Assembly (NCBI GenBank): GCA_041627895.1
Contig: JBFKQC010000015.1
Location: 1-61,605, forward strand
Length of the DNA stretch: 61,605 bases
From: JBFKQC01 sp041627895
GTDB lineage: Bacteria > Pseudomonadota > Alphaproteobacteria > Rhodobacterales > Rhodobacteraceae
Direction of reading: 5' to 3'
Of the stretch, positions 16,394 to 24,376 are shown piece after piece. A model generated the notes under the pieces. That model did not search any database. It was not told the DNA's origin and saw only the letters and a list, made by a program, of their open reading frames with translations. The translations under genes and the position numbers were made by a program. Numbering within the stretch: position 1 is the stretch's first letter; every line of letters begins with the position of its first letter.

Positions 16394-17203
16394 TCAGAAA
16401 TCCACGGCAACGCCCGGCAGGTGGAGCGACTGCATCAGCTCGCGCAATTCCTGCCGCGCGGCGACCATCGAGATGTTCAGCCGCTCGACCCCGATATCCT
16501 TGAGGTCCAGCAGCGTCAGCCCGCGCGGGAAGAGCTCGCGGAAAGTCACGCGCTCGGAAAACCCCGGCGCGGTGCGGAATCCGATGCGCTTTGCCAGCGC
16601 GTCCAGCGCCTCGCCCATCTTCTTCTTGTTGACCATCTGCTGCGCGCCCAGGCGATTCCTGACCACGATCCAGTCCGTGGGATTCAGCCCGGCCTGCGCG
16701 CGCAATTGCCGCGCGCTCCAGACCATTTCGGAATAGACCGAAGGCCCGAGGATCTTGCCGGTGTCGGGCTCGACCCGTGCCAGTAGGTCGAAATCGACGA
16801 AACTGTCGTTCAGGGGCGTGATCAGCGTGTCGGCCAGCGAATGCGCGACCTGGCTGAGCCTGGTATGCGAACCGGGGCAATCGATCAGGATGAAATCGCA
16901 GCTGCCCTCCAGCCCTGCCACCGCCATCGACAGCCGCCGGTCATAGACGTTCTCGCCGGCCTGCAGCGCGGACTTGTCCACGTCGGGCAGGTCGCGGAAA
17001 TCCGGGACCGGCAGCATCCGGTCGTGCCGGGTGATGTAGGTCAGCCGGTTTTCCAGATACCGCGCCAGGCTCTTCTGGCGCAGATCCAGGTCGATCACGC
17101 CGATCTTGTGCCCCATCCGCGCGAGCGCCGTCGCGACATGCATCGAGACCGTGGATTTTCCCGCCCCGCCCTTTTCGTTGCCCACGACGATGATATGCGC
17201 CAT
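16394..17203 (-). CDS. mipZ: Cell-division positioning ATPase MipZ
   Basis: A 269-residue ParA/MinD-superfamily ATPase. It has the deviant Walker A KGGAGKST (11-18), VIDLDLRQKSLARYLENR following strand two, and the segment TPLNDSFVDFDLLARVEP, all matching Caulobacter MipZ as I recall it. MipZ binds the ParB-origin complex and forms a polar gradient that restricts FtsZ to midcell, replacing Min in many alphaproteobacteria. The length is as expected. An AGGTAGGGACG stretch precedes the ATG. It is a single gene flanked by non-homologous functions, and its own promoter region probably lies at 17204-17317. Confidence 0.93.
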   Translation of the reverse strand: MAHIIVVGNEKGGAGKSTVSMHVATALARMGHKIGVIDLDLRQKSLARYLENRLTYITRHDRMLPVPDFRDLPDVDKSALQAGENVYDRRLSMAVAGLEGSCDFILIDCPGSHTRLSQVAHSLADTLITPLNDSFVDFDLLARVEPDTGKILGPSVYSEMVWSARQLRAQAGLNPTDWIVVRNRLGAQQMVNKKKMGEALDALAKRIGFRTAPGFSERVTFRELFPRGLTLLDLKDIGVERLNISMVAARQELRELMQSLHLPGVAVDF

Positions 17204-17246
17204 CGTCCCTACCTCGCACTGACTGCTCTGGGTCTTGCCTGCCCGG

Positions 17247-17266
17247 CGCCACTATATGTTGTGGCG
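17247..17266 (-). promoter_or_regulatory. Candidate mipZ promoter overlapped by a dyad
   Basis: On the minus strand TATAGT (complement of 17251-17256) is a good -10 candidate about 48 nt upstream of the mipZ start. It is flanked by the inverted arms CGCCAC (17247-17252) and GTGGCG (17261-17266). The -35 is poor (TTTCCA-like). The arrangement would let a dimeric protein block the -10. Confidence 0.3.
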
Positions 17267-17317
17267 GTTGCGTTGGAAAGCGGCTCTGCGGCGGTTTTTG
17301 CCTTGTGTGATGCGGCG

Positions 17318-17911
17318 TCAGCGCAGCGCCGATAGCGCCGCCAGCGCCACGACGCCCAGCATCGCCAGCGCCATCGCGACGTTGATCGCGCGGTGCGTGC
17401 GCTCGGGCAGGTCGAGCCGTTCCAGCCATACGCCCGCGGCGAGCCATCCAAGGTGGATCGGCACCCAGATCGCGTTCAGGACCACAAGCTTCACGGTGAC
17501 CTCGAACCAGTAGGCCGCGGGCCAGATCACGAAGCCGGAAAACAGCGTGGTATTGACCACGTAGGCCTTGGGGTTGATCGGCTGCAACAGAAAGCCCGCC
17601 AGCACGCCCGGTTCGCGCCGGGCCTCGATGAACCGCACGCGGGTCCCGGCGAACGCGATACGCGAGGCGAGATACAGCAGATAGGCGGTCGAAAGCGCGA
17701 ACAGCACCGTGCGGATCACCGGGGTCGCCAGGATCAGCGCGGCCAGCCCCGAGACCACCAGGAAGATCACCAGAAGCTGCCCGACGCACAGCCCGGCGAC
17801 GTATTTCAGCCCCGGACGAAAACCATAGGCTGCGCCCATCCCCGCCGTCGACATGACGCCGGGGCCGGGGGTAATGATCAGCAGAAGGGCGGCAGCGACG
17901 AACTCGAGCAT
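17318..17911 (-). CDS. LysE/RhtB-family amino acid exporter
   Basis: 197 residues with about six membrane segments. The N-terminal family motif ITPGPGVMSTAGMGAAYGFRPG and the mid-protein QPINPKAYVVNTTLF are diagnostic for LysE/RhtB/LeuE exporters. These proteins extrude amino acids or derivatives such as lysine, homoserine and leucine by proton exchange. The start MLEFVAA at 17911 is chosen because the open frame upstream is Arg/Pro-rich and not membrane-like, and AGGTGGCG precedes this ATG. It lies downstream of no related biosynthesis genes, so the substrate is open. Confidence 0.88.
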   Translation of the reverse strand: MLEFVAAALLLIITPGPGVMSTAGMGAAYGFRPGLKYVAGLCVGQLLVIFLVVSGLAALILATPVIRTVLFALSTAYLLYLASRIAFAGTRVRFIEARREPGVLAGFLLQPINPKAYVVNTTLFSGFVIWPAAYWFEVTVKLVVLNAIWVPIHLGWLAAGVWLERLDLPERTHRAINVAMALAMLGVVALAALSALR

Positions 17912-18081
17912 GGCCGCGCCACCTAGCACGCTTGCACGCGGCGGGAAAAGGCGCCTCGTCGCGGCATCGTGAACGGCCGCGGCGCCCGAGCGGGTATGTG
18001 GGCGCGGCCCGCGGATTGCACGAGCCGGGCGGGCGTGGTGAAATCGCGGCGTCGATACGCCAACCGGAAGGAGCCTGCTCA

Positions 18082-18549
18082 GTGGACGCAATCCGCCGAC
18101 ATCTGCTGTTCCTGGCGGTGTCGCTGCCGGCTTTGGCAACGCTCCGGCCCGCCATGGCGCAGTCGCCGGACATCTGGTCGGCGCGCGACACCGACGACGC
18201 CTTGCGTTTCGGCGGGGTCGTCCTGCTCGACATCCGCTCGCGCGGGGAATGGCGCGAAACCGGCGTGGCCCGCGGCGCCTGGCCGGTCAGCATGCACGAG
18301 ACCGGGTTTCCCGAGCGGCTGATGGCGTCGCTCGAACTTGCAGGGGATCGCCCGGTGGCGCTGATCTGCAGCACCGGCGGGCGCACCGGGTCGGTGATGG
18401 AGGCGCTGCGGCGCGCCGGCTATCGCGGGTTCGTCGACGTCTCCGAGGGCATGCTGGGCAACCGGCGCGGCCCCGGCTGGATCGCCGCGGGCCTGCCCGT
18501 GGTCGATCTCGACGCGGCGCTGGCCGAGATGCCCGAGGCGCTTCGCTAG
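18082..18549 (+). CDS. Secreted rhodanese-domain protein
   Basis: 155 residues from a GTG at 18082, with GGAAGGAG 8 nt upstream. A Sec signal peptide (1-25, ending PAMA) precedes one rhodanese domain. The active-site loop CSTGGRT has the catalytic cysteine and the arginine of sulfurtransferases. It should be a periplasmic persulfide or sulfane-sulfur carrier. The next gene starts 1 nt after its stop, so it is co-transcribed with the TVP38-type membrane protein, a pairing that suggests membrane-associated sulfur or stress handling (inference). Confidence 0.85.
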   Translation: MDAIRRHLLFLAVSLPALATLRPAMAQSPDIWSARDTDDALRFGGVVLLDIRSRGEWRETGVARGAWPVSMHETGFPERLMASLELAGDRPVALICSTGGRTGSVMEALRRAGYRGFVDVSEGMLGNRRGPGWIAAGLPVVDLDAALAEMPEALR

Positions 18550-18550
18550 G

Positions 18551-19222
18551 GTGAGGGCCGCGCGGGTTCTTGCGATTCTCCTGTTCGGCGGCCTCGCGCT
18601 ATGGTGGCTGTCCTGCCGGGTCGCCGACTGCGGTGTCACGGCCGGGCCGGACGCCGCCACGGTGCGGAACTGGGTCGAGGCCGCCGGGCTGCTGGGGCCG
18701 CTGGCTGTCGTGATGCTGATGACCGTTGCAGTGGTCGCCAGCCCGATCCCCAGCGCGCCGATCGCGCTGGCGGCGGGCGCGGCCTATGGTCATTATGCGG
18801 GGGCCGCCTATGTCGCGCTGGGCTCGGAACTGGGCGCCCTGGTCGCGTTCATGATCGCGCGCCATCTCGGCCGCGACGTCGTCGAGCGCATCCTTGGCGA
18901 GCGGGCGCGCCAGGGTCTTCTGGGGTCGCAAAACGCGCTGATGCTCGCGATCTTCGTCAGCCGGTTGCTGCCGTTCATCTCGTTCGACGCGATGAGCTAT
19001 GCCGCCGGTCTAAGCCGGATCCACGTCTGGCGCTTCCTGCTGGCGACGCTTGCCGGGATCCTTCCCGCAAGCTTCCTGCTCGCCCATCTGGGCGCCGAGG
19101 CGCTGTCCGGCCGGTTCGGCCGGGCGGAATGGCTGGTGATCGGGCTGGGGCTCGCGACCGCTGCGCCACTGATCTGGGCAGCCTGGCACCGCGGCGCGCC
19201 GGAGGACCGTCAGGACCGCTGA
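18551..19222 (+). CDS. TVP38/TMEM64 (DedA-superfamily) membrane protein
   Basis: 223 residues with about five or six membrane segments and the VTT-domain core: SPIPSAPIALAAGAAYGH, then ELGALVAFMIARHLGRDVVE, then FVSRLLPFISFDAMSYAAGLS. The family is linked to lipid scrambling or transport and membrane homeostasis in bacteria; the exact cargo here is unknown. A GTG start directly follows the rhodanese TAG stop, so translation is probably coupled. Its 3' end converges on the rpmE terminator. Confidence 0.87.
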   Translation: MRAARVLAILLFGGLALWWLSCRVADCGVTAGPDAATVRNWVEAAGLLGPLAVVMLMTVAVVASPIPSAPIALAAGAAYGHYAGAAYVALGSELGALVAFMIARHLGRDVVERILGERARQGLLGSQNALMLAIFVSRLLPFISFDAMSYAAGLSRIHVWRFLLATLAGILPASFLLAHLGAEALSGRFGRAEWLVIGLGLATAAPLIWAAWHRGAPEDRQDR

Positions 19223-19230
19223 ACCAAGAA

Positions 19231-19256
19231 AAACGCCGCCTCGGGGGACGGCGTTT
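19231..19256 (-). terminator. Intrinsic terminator of the rplS-rpmE transcript
   Basis: AAACGCCG (19231-19238) pairs with CGGCGTTT (19249-19256). Read on the minus strand the stem is followed by TTTTTCTTGG, a clear T run. It sits 21 nt beyond the rpmE stop. On the plus strand it can also stop the TVP38 transcript less efficiently. Confidence 0.85.
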
Positions 19257-19277
19257 GATCTGGCCGATGGGTGGGTT

Positions 19278-19499
19278 TCAGAACCCCAGCCCCTCGTATT
19301 TCTTCTTGAACTTCGAAACCCGGCCGCCGGTGTCCATCAGGCGGGTGCCGCCGCCGGTCCAGGCCGGGTGCACGGTGGGGTCGATCTCGAGCGTCAGCGT
19401 GTCGCCTTCCTTGCCCCAGGTCGAGCGCATCTGCACCGTGTCGCCGTTCGTCATCTTCACCTCGATGACGTGGTAATCGGGATGCGTGTCTTTTTTCAT
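19278..19499 (-). CDS. rpmE: 50S ribosomal protein L31
   Basis: 73 residues starting MKKDTHPDYH, with the L31 pattern TNGDTVQMRSTWG and HPAWTGGGTRLMDTGGRV. It lacks the four zinc cysteines, so it is the cysteine-free form, which I associate with alphaproteobacteria. It lies 11 nt after rplS in the same direction and ends in a strong terminator. It sits on the large subunit at the central protuberance. Confidence 0.97.
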   Translation of the reverse strand: MKKDTHPDYHVIEVKMTNGDTVQMRSTWGKEGDTLTLEIDPTVHPAWTGGGTRLMDTGGRVSKFKKKYEGLGF

Positions 19500-19510
19500 C
19501 TCGCCACTCC

Positions 19511-19897
19511 TCAGGCTTCGGCGCCGCCGCCGAGTTCGCGGTAGTTCGTCTTTTCGGCGATCCGGGCCGACTTGCCGCGGCGCGCGCGCAGGTAATACAG
19601 CTTGGCGCGGCGGACCTTGCCGCGGCGCACCACGGTGATCGACTCGATGTTGGTGGAATGCAGCGGGAACACGCGCTCCACGCCCTCGCCGAAGGATATC
19701 TTGCGCACCGTGAACGATCCGGCGATGCCGTCGCCGTTCTTGCGGCTGATGCAGACGCCTTCGTAGTTCTGGACGCGGGTACGGGTGCCCTCGGTCACCT
19801 TGTAGCCGACGCGAATCGTGTCGCCGGCCTTGAAGTCGGGAATCTCCTTCCCGAGCGAGGCGACCTGTTCCGCCTCGAGCTGTGCGATCAGGTCCAT
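19511..19897 (-). CDS. rplS: 50S ribosomal protein L19
   Basis: 128 residues with the L19 SH3-like core IPDFKAGDTIRVGYKV, RVQNYEGVCISRKN and the basic VVRRGKVRRAKLYYLR. Full length. It occupies the bridge region of the large subunit. It is preceded by a 356-nt gap after trmD, so it may have its own promoter although trmD-rplS is classically one operon. It is followed at 11 nt by rpmE. Confidence 0.97.
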   Translation of the reverse strand: MDLIAQLEAEQVASLGKEIPDFKAGDTIRVGYKVTEGTRTRVQNYEGVCISRKNGDGIAGSFTVRKISFGEGVERVFPLHSTNIESITVVRRGKVRRAKLYYLRARRGKSARIAEKTNYRELGGGAEA

Positions 19898-20253
19898 GGA
19901 CCCAACTCCTATGCTGCTCGCAGTTGTCCTGCGAAGGTGGTGCCGCCTCAGAACTCCTGGTCTTCGTCCGGGTCCGCCATGCAGGCGCCCGCAGGAGGGT
20001 CAGGCCGTCTTTCCTTTTCGCTTCCGCCCCGCCGGGCCGCCGCCACCGAAGCCCGTGGCGCCCGACAGGGACACGGTCCGCCGGCCGAAAGGGCCGCGGA
20101 CGGGCGGGGTATACGGGGGCCTCGGGCCGCGATCAAGCGCAAAGTTGCCGGCTGATCGGCGGTCCGCGGACGCGACGGGCGCCAATCCGACTTGGACGGG
20201 TTGGCCGCTCTGGACAGCTCGAATTTCCGCCCGCCGGACAACGCCCCCCGGTG
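19898..20253. other. Gap between trmD and rplS
   Basis: 356 nt upstream of rplS. Short open frames exist on both strands but are Arg/Pro-rich shadows without ribosome sites. It contains several GC-rich dyads such as GTCCGCGGAC near 20160. I see no gene and no named leader motif; it probably carries the rplS promoter and 5' leader. Confidence 0.5.
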
Positions 20254-21072
20254 CTACCCGTCGGGGTCGCGCCCGTCGGCCGCGCAATAGGCGCGCCACA
20301 GATCCGGCCGGCGTTCGCGGGTCAGCGCCTCGGCCGCCTCGCGGCGCCATTCGGCGATAAGGCCATGGTTGCCCGACAACAGCACGTCGGGGATCGCGCG
20401 CCCCTGCCAGATGGCGGGGCGGGTATATTGCGGATGCTCCAGCAGGCCCTCGGAAAAGCTTTCTTCCTCGGTCGAGGCCTCGTTGCCCAGAACGCCCGGC
20501 AACAGCCGCACCGTCGCGTCGATCACTGCCTGAGCGGCGATCTCGCCGCCCGACAGCACGAAATCGCCAAGGCTGATCTCCTCGACCTCGAAATGCTCGA
20601 TCACCCGCTGGTCGAGCCCCTCGAACCGGCCGCAGATCAGCGTCAGTCCCCGGCCGGCGGCGAAGCGGCGCGCGGTGGCCTGGGTGAAGGGCAGGCCGCG
20701 CGGCGAGAGGTAGACCACCGGCCAGGCTGCACGGTCGGCGGGCACGCCATCGGCGGCATGCTGCAGCGCCGCGGCCATCACGTCGGCGCGCAGCACCATG
20801 CCTGCGCCGCCGCCCGCGGGTGTGTCGTCGACGTTGCGGTGCCGGCCCTCGCCGAACTGGCGCAGGTCGATCGGGTCGAGCCGCCACAGCCCCTCGTCCA
20901 GCGCCTTGCCGGTCAGCGAAGCGCCGAGGATGCCCGGAAAGCATTGCGGGAAAAGCGTGATCACCCGCGCCTCCCAGGCGCCCTTCAGCGCGGGACGCTC
21001 CGTCATCATCTCGCGCGGGCGCGATGCGGCGCTGATCGACAGGCGGCCGTGGGATTTGCTGGGCGTGGTCAT
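20254..21072 (-). CDS. trmD: tRNA (guanine37-N1)-methyltransferase
   Basis: 272 residues. The SPOUT/trefoil-knot methyltransferase motifs are present: YLSPRGLPFTQ, LICGRFEGLDQRV and EISLGDFVLSGGE. The C-terminal LLSGNHGLIAEWRR is typical. It methylates G37 next to the anticodon and prevents +1 frameshifts. The ATG at 21072 gives an N-terminal extension of about 35 residues (TTPSKSHGRLSISAA) before the conserved WEARVITLFPQCFPG; a downstream ATG (MMTERPALKG) is a plausible alternative. Normally it follows rimM directly; here a sulfotransferase-like gene intervenes. Confidence 0.96.
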   Translation of the reverse strand: MTTPSKSHGRLSISAASRPREMMTERPALKGAWEARVITLFPQCFPGILGASLTGKALDEGLWRLDPIDLRQFGEGRHRNVDDTPAGGGAGMVLRADVMAAALQHAADGVPADRAAWPVVYLSPRGLPFTQATARRFAAGRGLTLICGRFEGLDQRVIEHFEVEEISLGDFVLSGGEIAAQAVIDATVRLLPGVLGNEASTEEESFSEGLLEHPQYTRPAIWQGRAIPDVLLSGNHGLIAEWRREAAEALTRERRPDLWRAYCAADGRDPDG

Positions 21073-21104
21073 CGGCACTCGCTCGGCTGCTTCTGACGGG
21101 ACTT

Positions 21105-21953
21105 CTAGCGCCAGGTCGCCGGTGAATTCCAGTCGCATACGGCTGCCGCGGCCCCTGCCTCGATCTCTGCCCGCCAAAGCGCCTCTTTCCGCGCGCGCAG
21201 GTCCGCCGGCACCGGCCGGGCCCGGTTCATCTTCAGGAACGCCTCGCAGAGCGAGGGCGAAGGCCCGGCATAGGTGTCGGTCGGCGGGGCGAAGGCGCTC
21301 CAGTCCGCTTCGGGCACGCCAAGAAGCCGCAGCAGTGTCACGCCATGGCTCAGGCGGTGGTCCGCCACGTCTTCGAGCGGCGCGATATGGACGCGAACCG
21401 GGGCCAGCAGGGCAGCGATCCGTTGCGCCTGGGCCGCGAGGCCTGGCATTGCGGCAAAGGGTGCCGCGAAGGTTTCGAAGTCGTCGGCCAGGGCCTTGGT
21501 GCGCAACTGGTGTCCCCAGACGCTTCGCAAAAGGCCCGGCGTGTTCCGGGTCGTGTATAGAAACTCGACCTCGGCCGCGTCGCCGAACCGGGCGCGAAGC
21601 GCGGCGACGATGTCTTGGGCGAGCCGGGCGGCGACCGGCAGATAGCTGGTCACCGGCCGGCCCATGCGTGAAGCGCCGAGCATCGCGCCCGAGAAGCTTT
21701 CGCGCGAGATCACGATCAGCGGTGCGTCCGGCAGATCGGACACGAACGCGTCCAGGGCGCGCCGGAAGGCTAGCCGCCGCCAGGGCACCGGCAATTCGCC
21801 ATAGACCCGGCCCAGCTTGCGCGCCGCGCCGAGCCGCCGGCCCAGATAGATCGCAGCGCGGTCGCCCAGTGCCGCGCGGTTGGCGTTCAGGAAGCTTTGC
21901 AGCGCCGTTGTGCCGGTCTTGTGAAACCCGGCATGGACCAGGATGCGCGTCAT
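21105..21953 (-). CDS. Sulfotransferase-like P-loop protein inside the rimM-trmD operon
   Basis: 282 residues. The N-terminal HAGFHKTGTTALQSFL is the PAPS-sulfotransferase P-loop form (KTGTT), and the later LIVISRESFSG and FLYTTRNTPGLLRSVW lie where the 3'-phosphate loop normally falls. The C-terminal half is divergent. A role in transferring sulfate to a glycan or small molecule is possible but unproven. The ATG overlaps the rimM stop by 4 nt, and the stop lies 32 nt before trmD, so it is fully embedded in the ribosome-maturation operon. Composition resembles its neighbours. Confidence 0.72.
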   Translation of the reverse strand: MTRILVHAGFHKTGTTALQSFLNANRAALGDRAAIYLGRRLGAARKLGRVYGELPVPWRRLAFRRALDAFVSDLPDAPLIVISRESFSGAMLGASRMGRPVTSYLPVAARLAQDIVAALRARFGDAAEVEFLYTTRNTPGLLRSVWGHQLRTKALADDFETFAAPFAAMPGLAAQAQRIAALLAPVRVHIAPLEDVADHRLSHGVTLLRLLGVPEADWSAFAPPTDTYAGPSPSLCEAFLKMNRARPVPADLRARKEALWRAEIEAGAAAAVCDWNSPATWR

Positions 21954-22480
21954 TGTTCGGTGTCGGGGAAAAGCCCTTCGGGCGGGTCGGCGACGATCCG
22001 CCCGGCGGCAATGTCGACGGTCGCCGCCGCCGCGCGGGTGAAGGGCAGCAGCACCGGTTCCGGCAGCCCCGGCCCGGCGATTTCCAGCAGGTCGCCGGCG
22101 CCGTGATTGAGCACCGCCTTGACCCGCCCCAGTTCGGCCCCGCCGGTATCGAGCACCAGAAGGCCGATCAGGTCGGCATGGTAGAACTCGTCGTCGGGCA
22201 GCACGGGCAGCGCCTCGCGGTCGGCATAAAGCCGGGTGCCGCGCAGGGCGTCGGCCTGCTCGCGCGTTTCGACGCCCGAAAGCCGCGCGGCAAAGCCGGT
22301 CTTCACCGGCCGGGTGATCCTGACCGAAAAGCGCCGCGCGCCGTCCTCGGACCAGAGCGGGCCGTAGCCGCCGATCGCGGCGGGTTCGGCGCAGAAGCTT
22401 TTCAGCCTCACCTCGCCGGCCACACCGAAGGCGCCGGCGACGGCGCCGACGCAGACCCTGTCCTTGCTGCCCTTGCCCAT
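21950..22480 (-). CDS. rimM: Ribosome maturation factor RimM
   Basis: 176 residues with the N-terminal RimM barrel (VGAVAGAFGVAGEVRLKSF, then the SGVETREQADALRGTRLY stretch) and the C-terminal PRC-like barrel (EFYHADLIGLLVLD, GAGDLLEI, VLLPFT). It binds S19 and assists 30S head maturation. It follows rpsP by 18 nt and overlaps the sulfotransferase-like gene by 4 nt. Confidence 0.95.
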   Translation of the reverse strand: MGKGSKDRVCVGAVAGAFGVAGEVRLKSFCAEPAAIGGYGPLWSEDGARRFSVRITRPVKTGFAARLSGVETREQADALRGTRLYADREALPVLPDDEFYHADLIGLLVLDTGGAELGRVKAVLNHGAGDLLEIAGPGLPEPVLLPFTRAAAATVDIAAGRIVADPPEGLFPDTEQ

Positions 22481-22498
22481 GCCGGCCGGGGCGGCGGA

Positions 22499-22930
22499 TT
22501 ACTCCGCCGCCTGCTCCTCTTCAGCCGCGGCCTCTTCGGCCGCCGGCTCTTCGGCGGGCGCCTCTTCGGCGGCTTTCGCGGCCTCGGCGGCCTTGGCCGC
22601 CTTGTCGGCCTTCTCGTCGGCGCGCTCCTGCGCCTTCTTGCCGGGCTTGGCCTTGTTCGGGTTCGAGCGCTCGGTCTTCTCGACCACGCCCGCGGCTTCC
22701 AGCATGCGACTGATCCGGTCGGTTGGCTGCGCGCCCTGGCCCAGCCAATACTGGATGCGCTCGACATCCATCTTCACCCGGTCCTCGCTGTCCTTCGGCA
22801 GCAGCGGGTTGTAGGTGCCGAGCTTCTCGATGAAGCGGCCGTCGCGCGGCATCCGGCTGTCGGCGGCGACGATGCGGTAGAACGGGCGCTTTTTCGAGCC
22901 GCCGCGGGCCAGTCTGATCTTCATTGCCAT
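22499..22930 (-). CDS. rpsP: 30S ribosomal protein S16 with Ala/Glu/Lys tail
   Basis: 143 residues. The first 80 are canonical S16 (MKIRLARGGSKKRPFYRIVAADSR, FIEKLGTYNP, ERIQYWLGQGAQPTDRI). The remaining 60 form a low-complexity Lys/Ala then Glu/Ala tail, longer than the usual 80-90-residue protein; similar tails occur in related alphaproteobacteria, as I recall. Start at 22930 (MAMKIRL) with a possible alternative two codons in. It heads the rpsP-rimM part of the operon, 53 nt after the chorismate mutase gene. Confidence 0.95.
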   Translation of the reverse strand: MAMKIRLARGGSKKRPFYRIVAADSRMPRDGRFIEKLGTYNPLLPKDSEDRVKMDVERIQYWLGQGAQPTDRISRMLEAAGVVEKTERSNPNKAKPGKKAQERADEKADKAAKAAEAAKAAEEAPAEEPAAEEAAAEEEQAAE

Positions 22931-22983
22931 TGTCGTGGTCTCCTTGTCGATGGCGTTGGGGCGGTGCGCAATGAATGCGTACC

Positions 22984-23283
22984 CTACGATTGCTGTCTCT
23001 GGTGGTGCCTGATCACTTCGTCGATGATGAAGCGCAGGAATTTCTTGGCGAATTCCGGGTCGAGGTCGGCCTCGTGCGAAAGCCGCTCGAGCCGGGCGAT
23101 CTGTTCGGCCTCGCGCGCCGGATCGGCCGGCGGCAGGTCGTGTTCGGCCTTCAGCCGCCCGACCGCGGTGGTGTGGGCGAAACGCTCGGCCAGCGCGTTG
23201 ACCAGGATCGTGTCCAGCCGGTCGATGCTGGCGCGATGCTCTTTCAGCAGCGCGGCGGCGCGGGCGGTGGTGGCATCGGTCAT
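22984..23283 (-). CDS. Chorismate mutase (AroQ fold, monofunctional)
   Basis: 99 residues, all-helical AroQ class. The N-terminal helix has LLKEHRASIDRLDTILVNALAERF (Arg and Asp of the active site) and the following VGRLKAEHDLPPADPAREAEQ contains the Lys and the Asp-x2-Arg-Glu pattern. It converts chorismate to prephenate for phenylalanine and tyrosine. The gene sits between ffh and rpsP, a placement I recall from Rhodobacterales. Its start overlaps the stop of the upstream GNAT gene by 4 nt. Confidence 0.88.
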   Translation of the reverse strand: MTDATTARAAALLKEHRASIDRLDTILVNALAERFAHTTAVGRLKAEHDLPPADPAREAEQIARLERLSHEADLDPEFAKKFLRFIIDEVIRHHQRQQS

Positions 23284-23849
23284 CGGCGGATCTCCGGGGC
23301 GGTGTGGCGGTAGACGAGGTCCTGCGCGTCGAGGCGCGGCGCCCGCGGGTCGAGCCTGGCGCCCATCCGCTCGGCCAGCGCGACCGACCGGGTATTCCCG
23401 GGGGCGATGCAGCTGACAAAGGTGCCGAAGCCCTGCGCGAAGAAATGGTCGCGCGCGGCCGAGGCGGCCTCGAACGCATAGCCCTTGCCCTCGGCGGCCC
23501 CGGTGAACAGCCACCCGAGTTCCGGTTCCGGGTCGCATGTTTCCTGGCCAAGGCCGGTGATGCCCAGCACCGCGCCGTCACCTGTCCGCTCGACGGTCCA
23601 GAAGCCGATGCCGCGCAAGATCCAGGCCGCGGCGCCCTGCGCGAAGTCGAGCCAGGCATCCTCTTCGTTCATCGGACCGCCGATGAACCGGCCGCGGTCG
23701 GTGCGCCAGATCGGTTCGAGGAGGTCCCAGTCCTCGGCGCGCGGCGCGCGCAGCCGCAGCCGGGCGGTTCCCAGGACCGGGATCGCCGCGGCACAGGCGG
23801 CGCGCTGCGCCGCAGCCGGCGGCAGGGGGGCGAGCCAGGGGCGGGTCAT
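23280..23849 (-). CDS. GNAT acetyltransferase, tandem copy 1 (RimJ/RimL-like)
   Basis: 189 residues. GNAT core: GTARLRLRAPRAEDWDLLEPIW, the W-rich strand, LGWLFTGAAEGKGYAFEAASAARDH, where the acetyl-CoA pyrophosphate loop is GAAEGKG in place of Q/RxxGxG/A, and TRSVALAERMGARLD near the C terminus. It is the third in the direction of transcription of three adjacent paralogues and overlaps both neighbours by 4 nt. It probably acetylates an N-terminal amine or small molecule; the substrate is unknown. Confidence 0.87.
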   Translation of the reverse strand: MTRPWLAPLPPAAAQRAACAAAIPVLGTARLRLRAPRAEDWDLLEPIWRTDRGRFIGGPMNEEDAWLDFAQGAAAWILRGIGFWTVERTGDGAVLGITGLGQETCDPEPELGWLFTGAAEGKGYAFEAASAARDHFFAQGFGTFVSCIAPGNTRSVALAERMGARLDPRAPRLDAQDLVYRHTAPEIRR

Positions 23850-24376
23850 GCGGCGCCCACGGGGGCGGAGTGGCGATAAACCAGATCCTCGGGATGCGGC
23901 CTGGGCGCGTCGGGATCGCGCCGGGCGCCGAGCCGTTCGGCCAGCGCGATCGAGCGGGCGTTGTCCGGGTCGATGCAGCTGACCGCCGTGGTCCAGCCGA
24001 GCGCCCCGAAGGCATGGTCGCGTGCGGCCGAGGCGGCCTCGAAGGCCAGCCCCTTGCCCTCGTCCGCCGCGCCCCAGATGGTCCAGCCGATTTCCCGCTC
24101 GGGCCAGTCGGCGGGATACCAGGGGCCGGTCATGCCGAGAGGCGCGTCGTCGCCTCGCCGGGTGAAGACGAACGAACCATAGCCGAGGATCGCCCACATG
24201 CCGACGATATGCGCAAACCCGCGCCAGGCGGTGCCAAGCTCGTAGGGTCCGCCGATAAAACATGCGCGCGGGCTCAGCGCAAAGTCGCGCCAGTGCGGCC
24301 AGTCGCCGGGCTTCGGCGCGCGCAGCACCAGGTTCCGGGTCTCGAGGACCGGGGTGTCGGCAAGGCGCGCGGTCAT
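23846..24376 (-). CDS. GNAT acetyltransferase, tandem copy 2
   Basis: 176 residues. Same fold and motif order as its neighbours: LETRNLVLRAPKPGDWPHWRDF, EIGWTIWGAADEGKGLAFEAASAARDHAF and NARSIALAERLGARRD. It shares long identical runs with copy 1 (AFEAASAARDH, SIALAERLGA), pointing to local duplication. ATGA overlaps on both sides imply obligate co-translation of the trio. RimJ/RimL-like; substrate unknown. Confidence 0.88.
   Translation of the reverse strand: MTARLADTPVLETRNLVLRAPKPGDWPHWRDFALSPRACFIGGPYELGTAWRGFAHIVGMWAILGYGSFVFTRRGDDAPLGMTGPWYPADWPEREIGWTIWGAADEGKGLAFEAASAARDHAFGALGWTTAVSCIDPDNARSIALAERLGARRDPDAPRPHPEDLVYRHSAPVGAA

Noticed and set aside
19948..20241. Minus-strand 97-codon frame upstream of rplS
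   Set aside because: Composition is that of a GC-rich shadow, with no ribosome site; the gap more likely holds the rplS leader.
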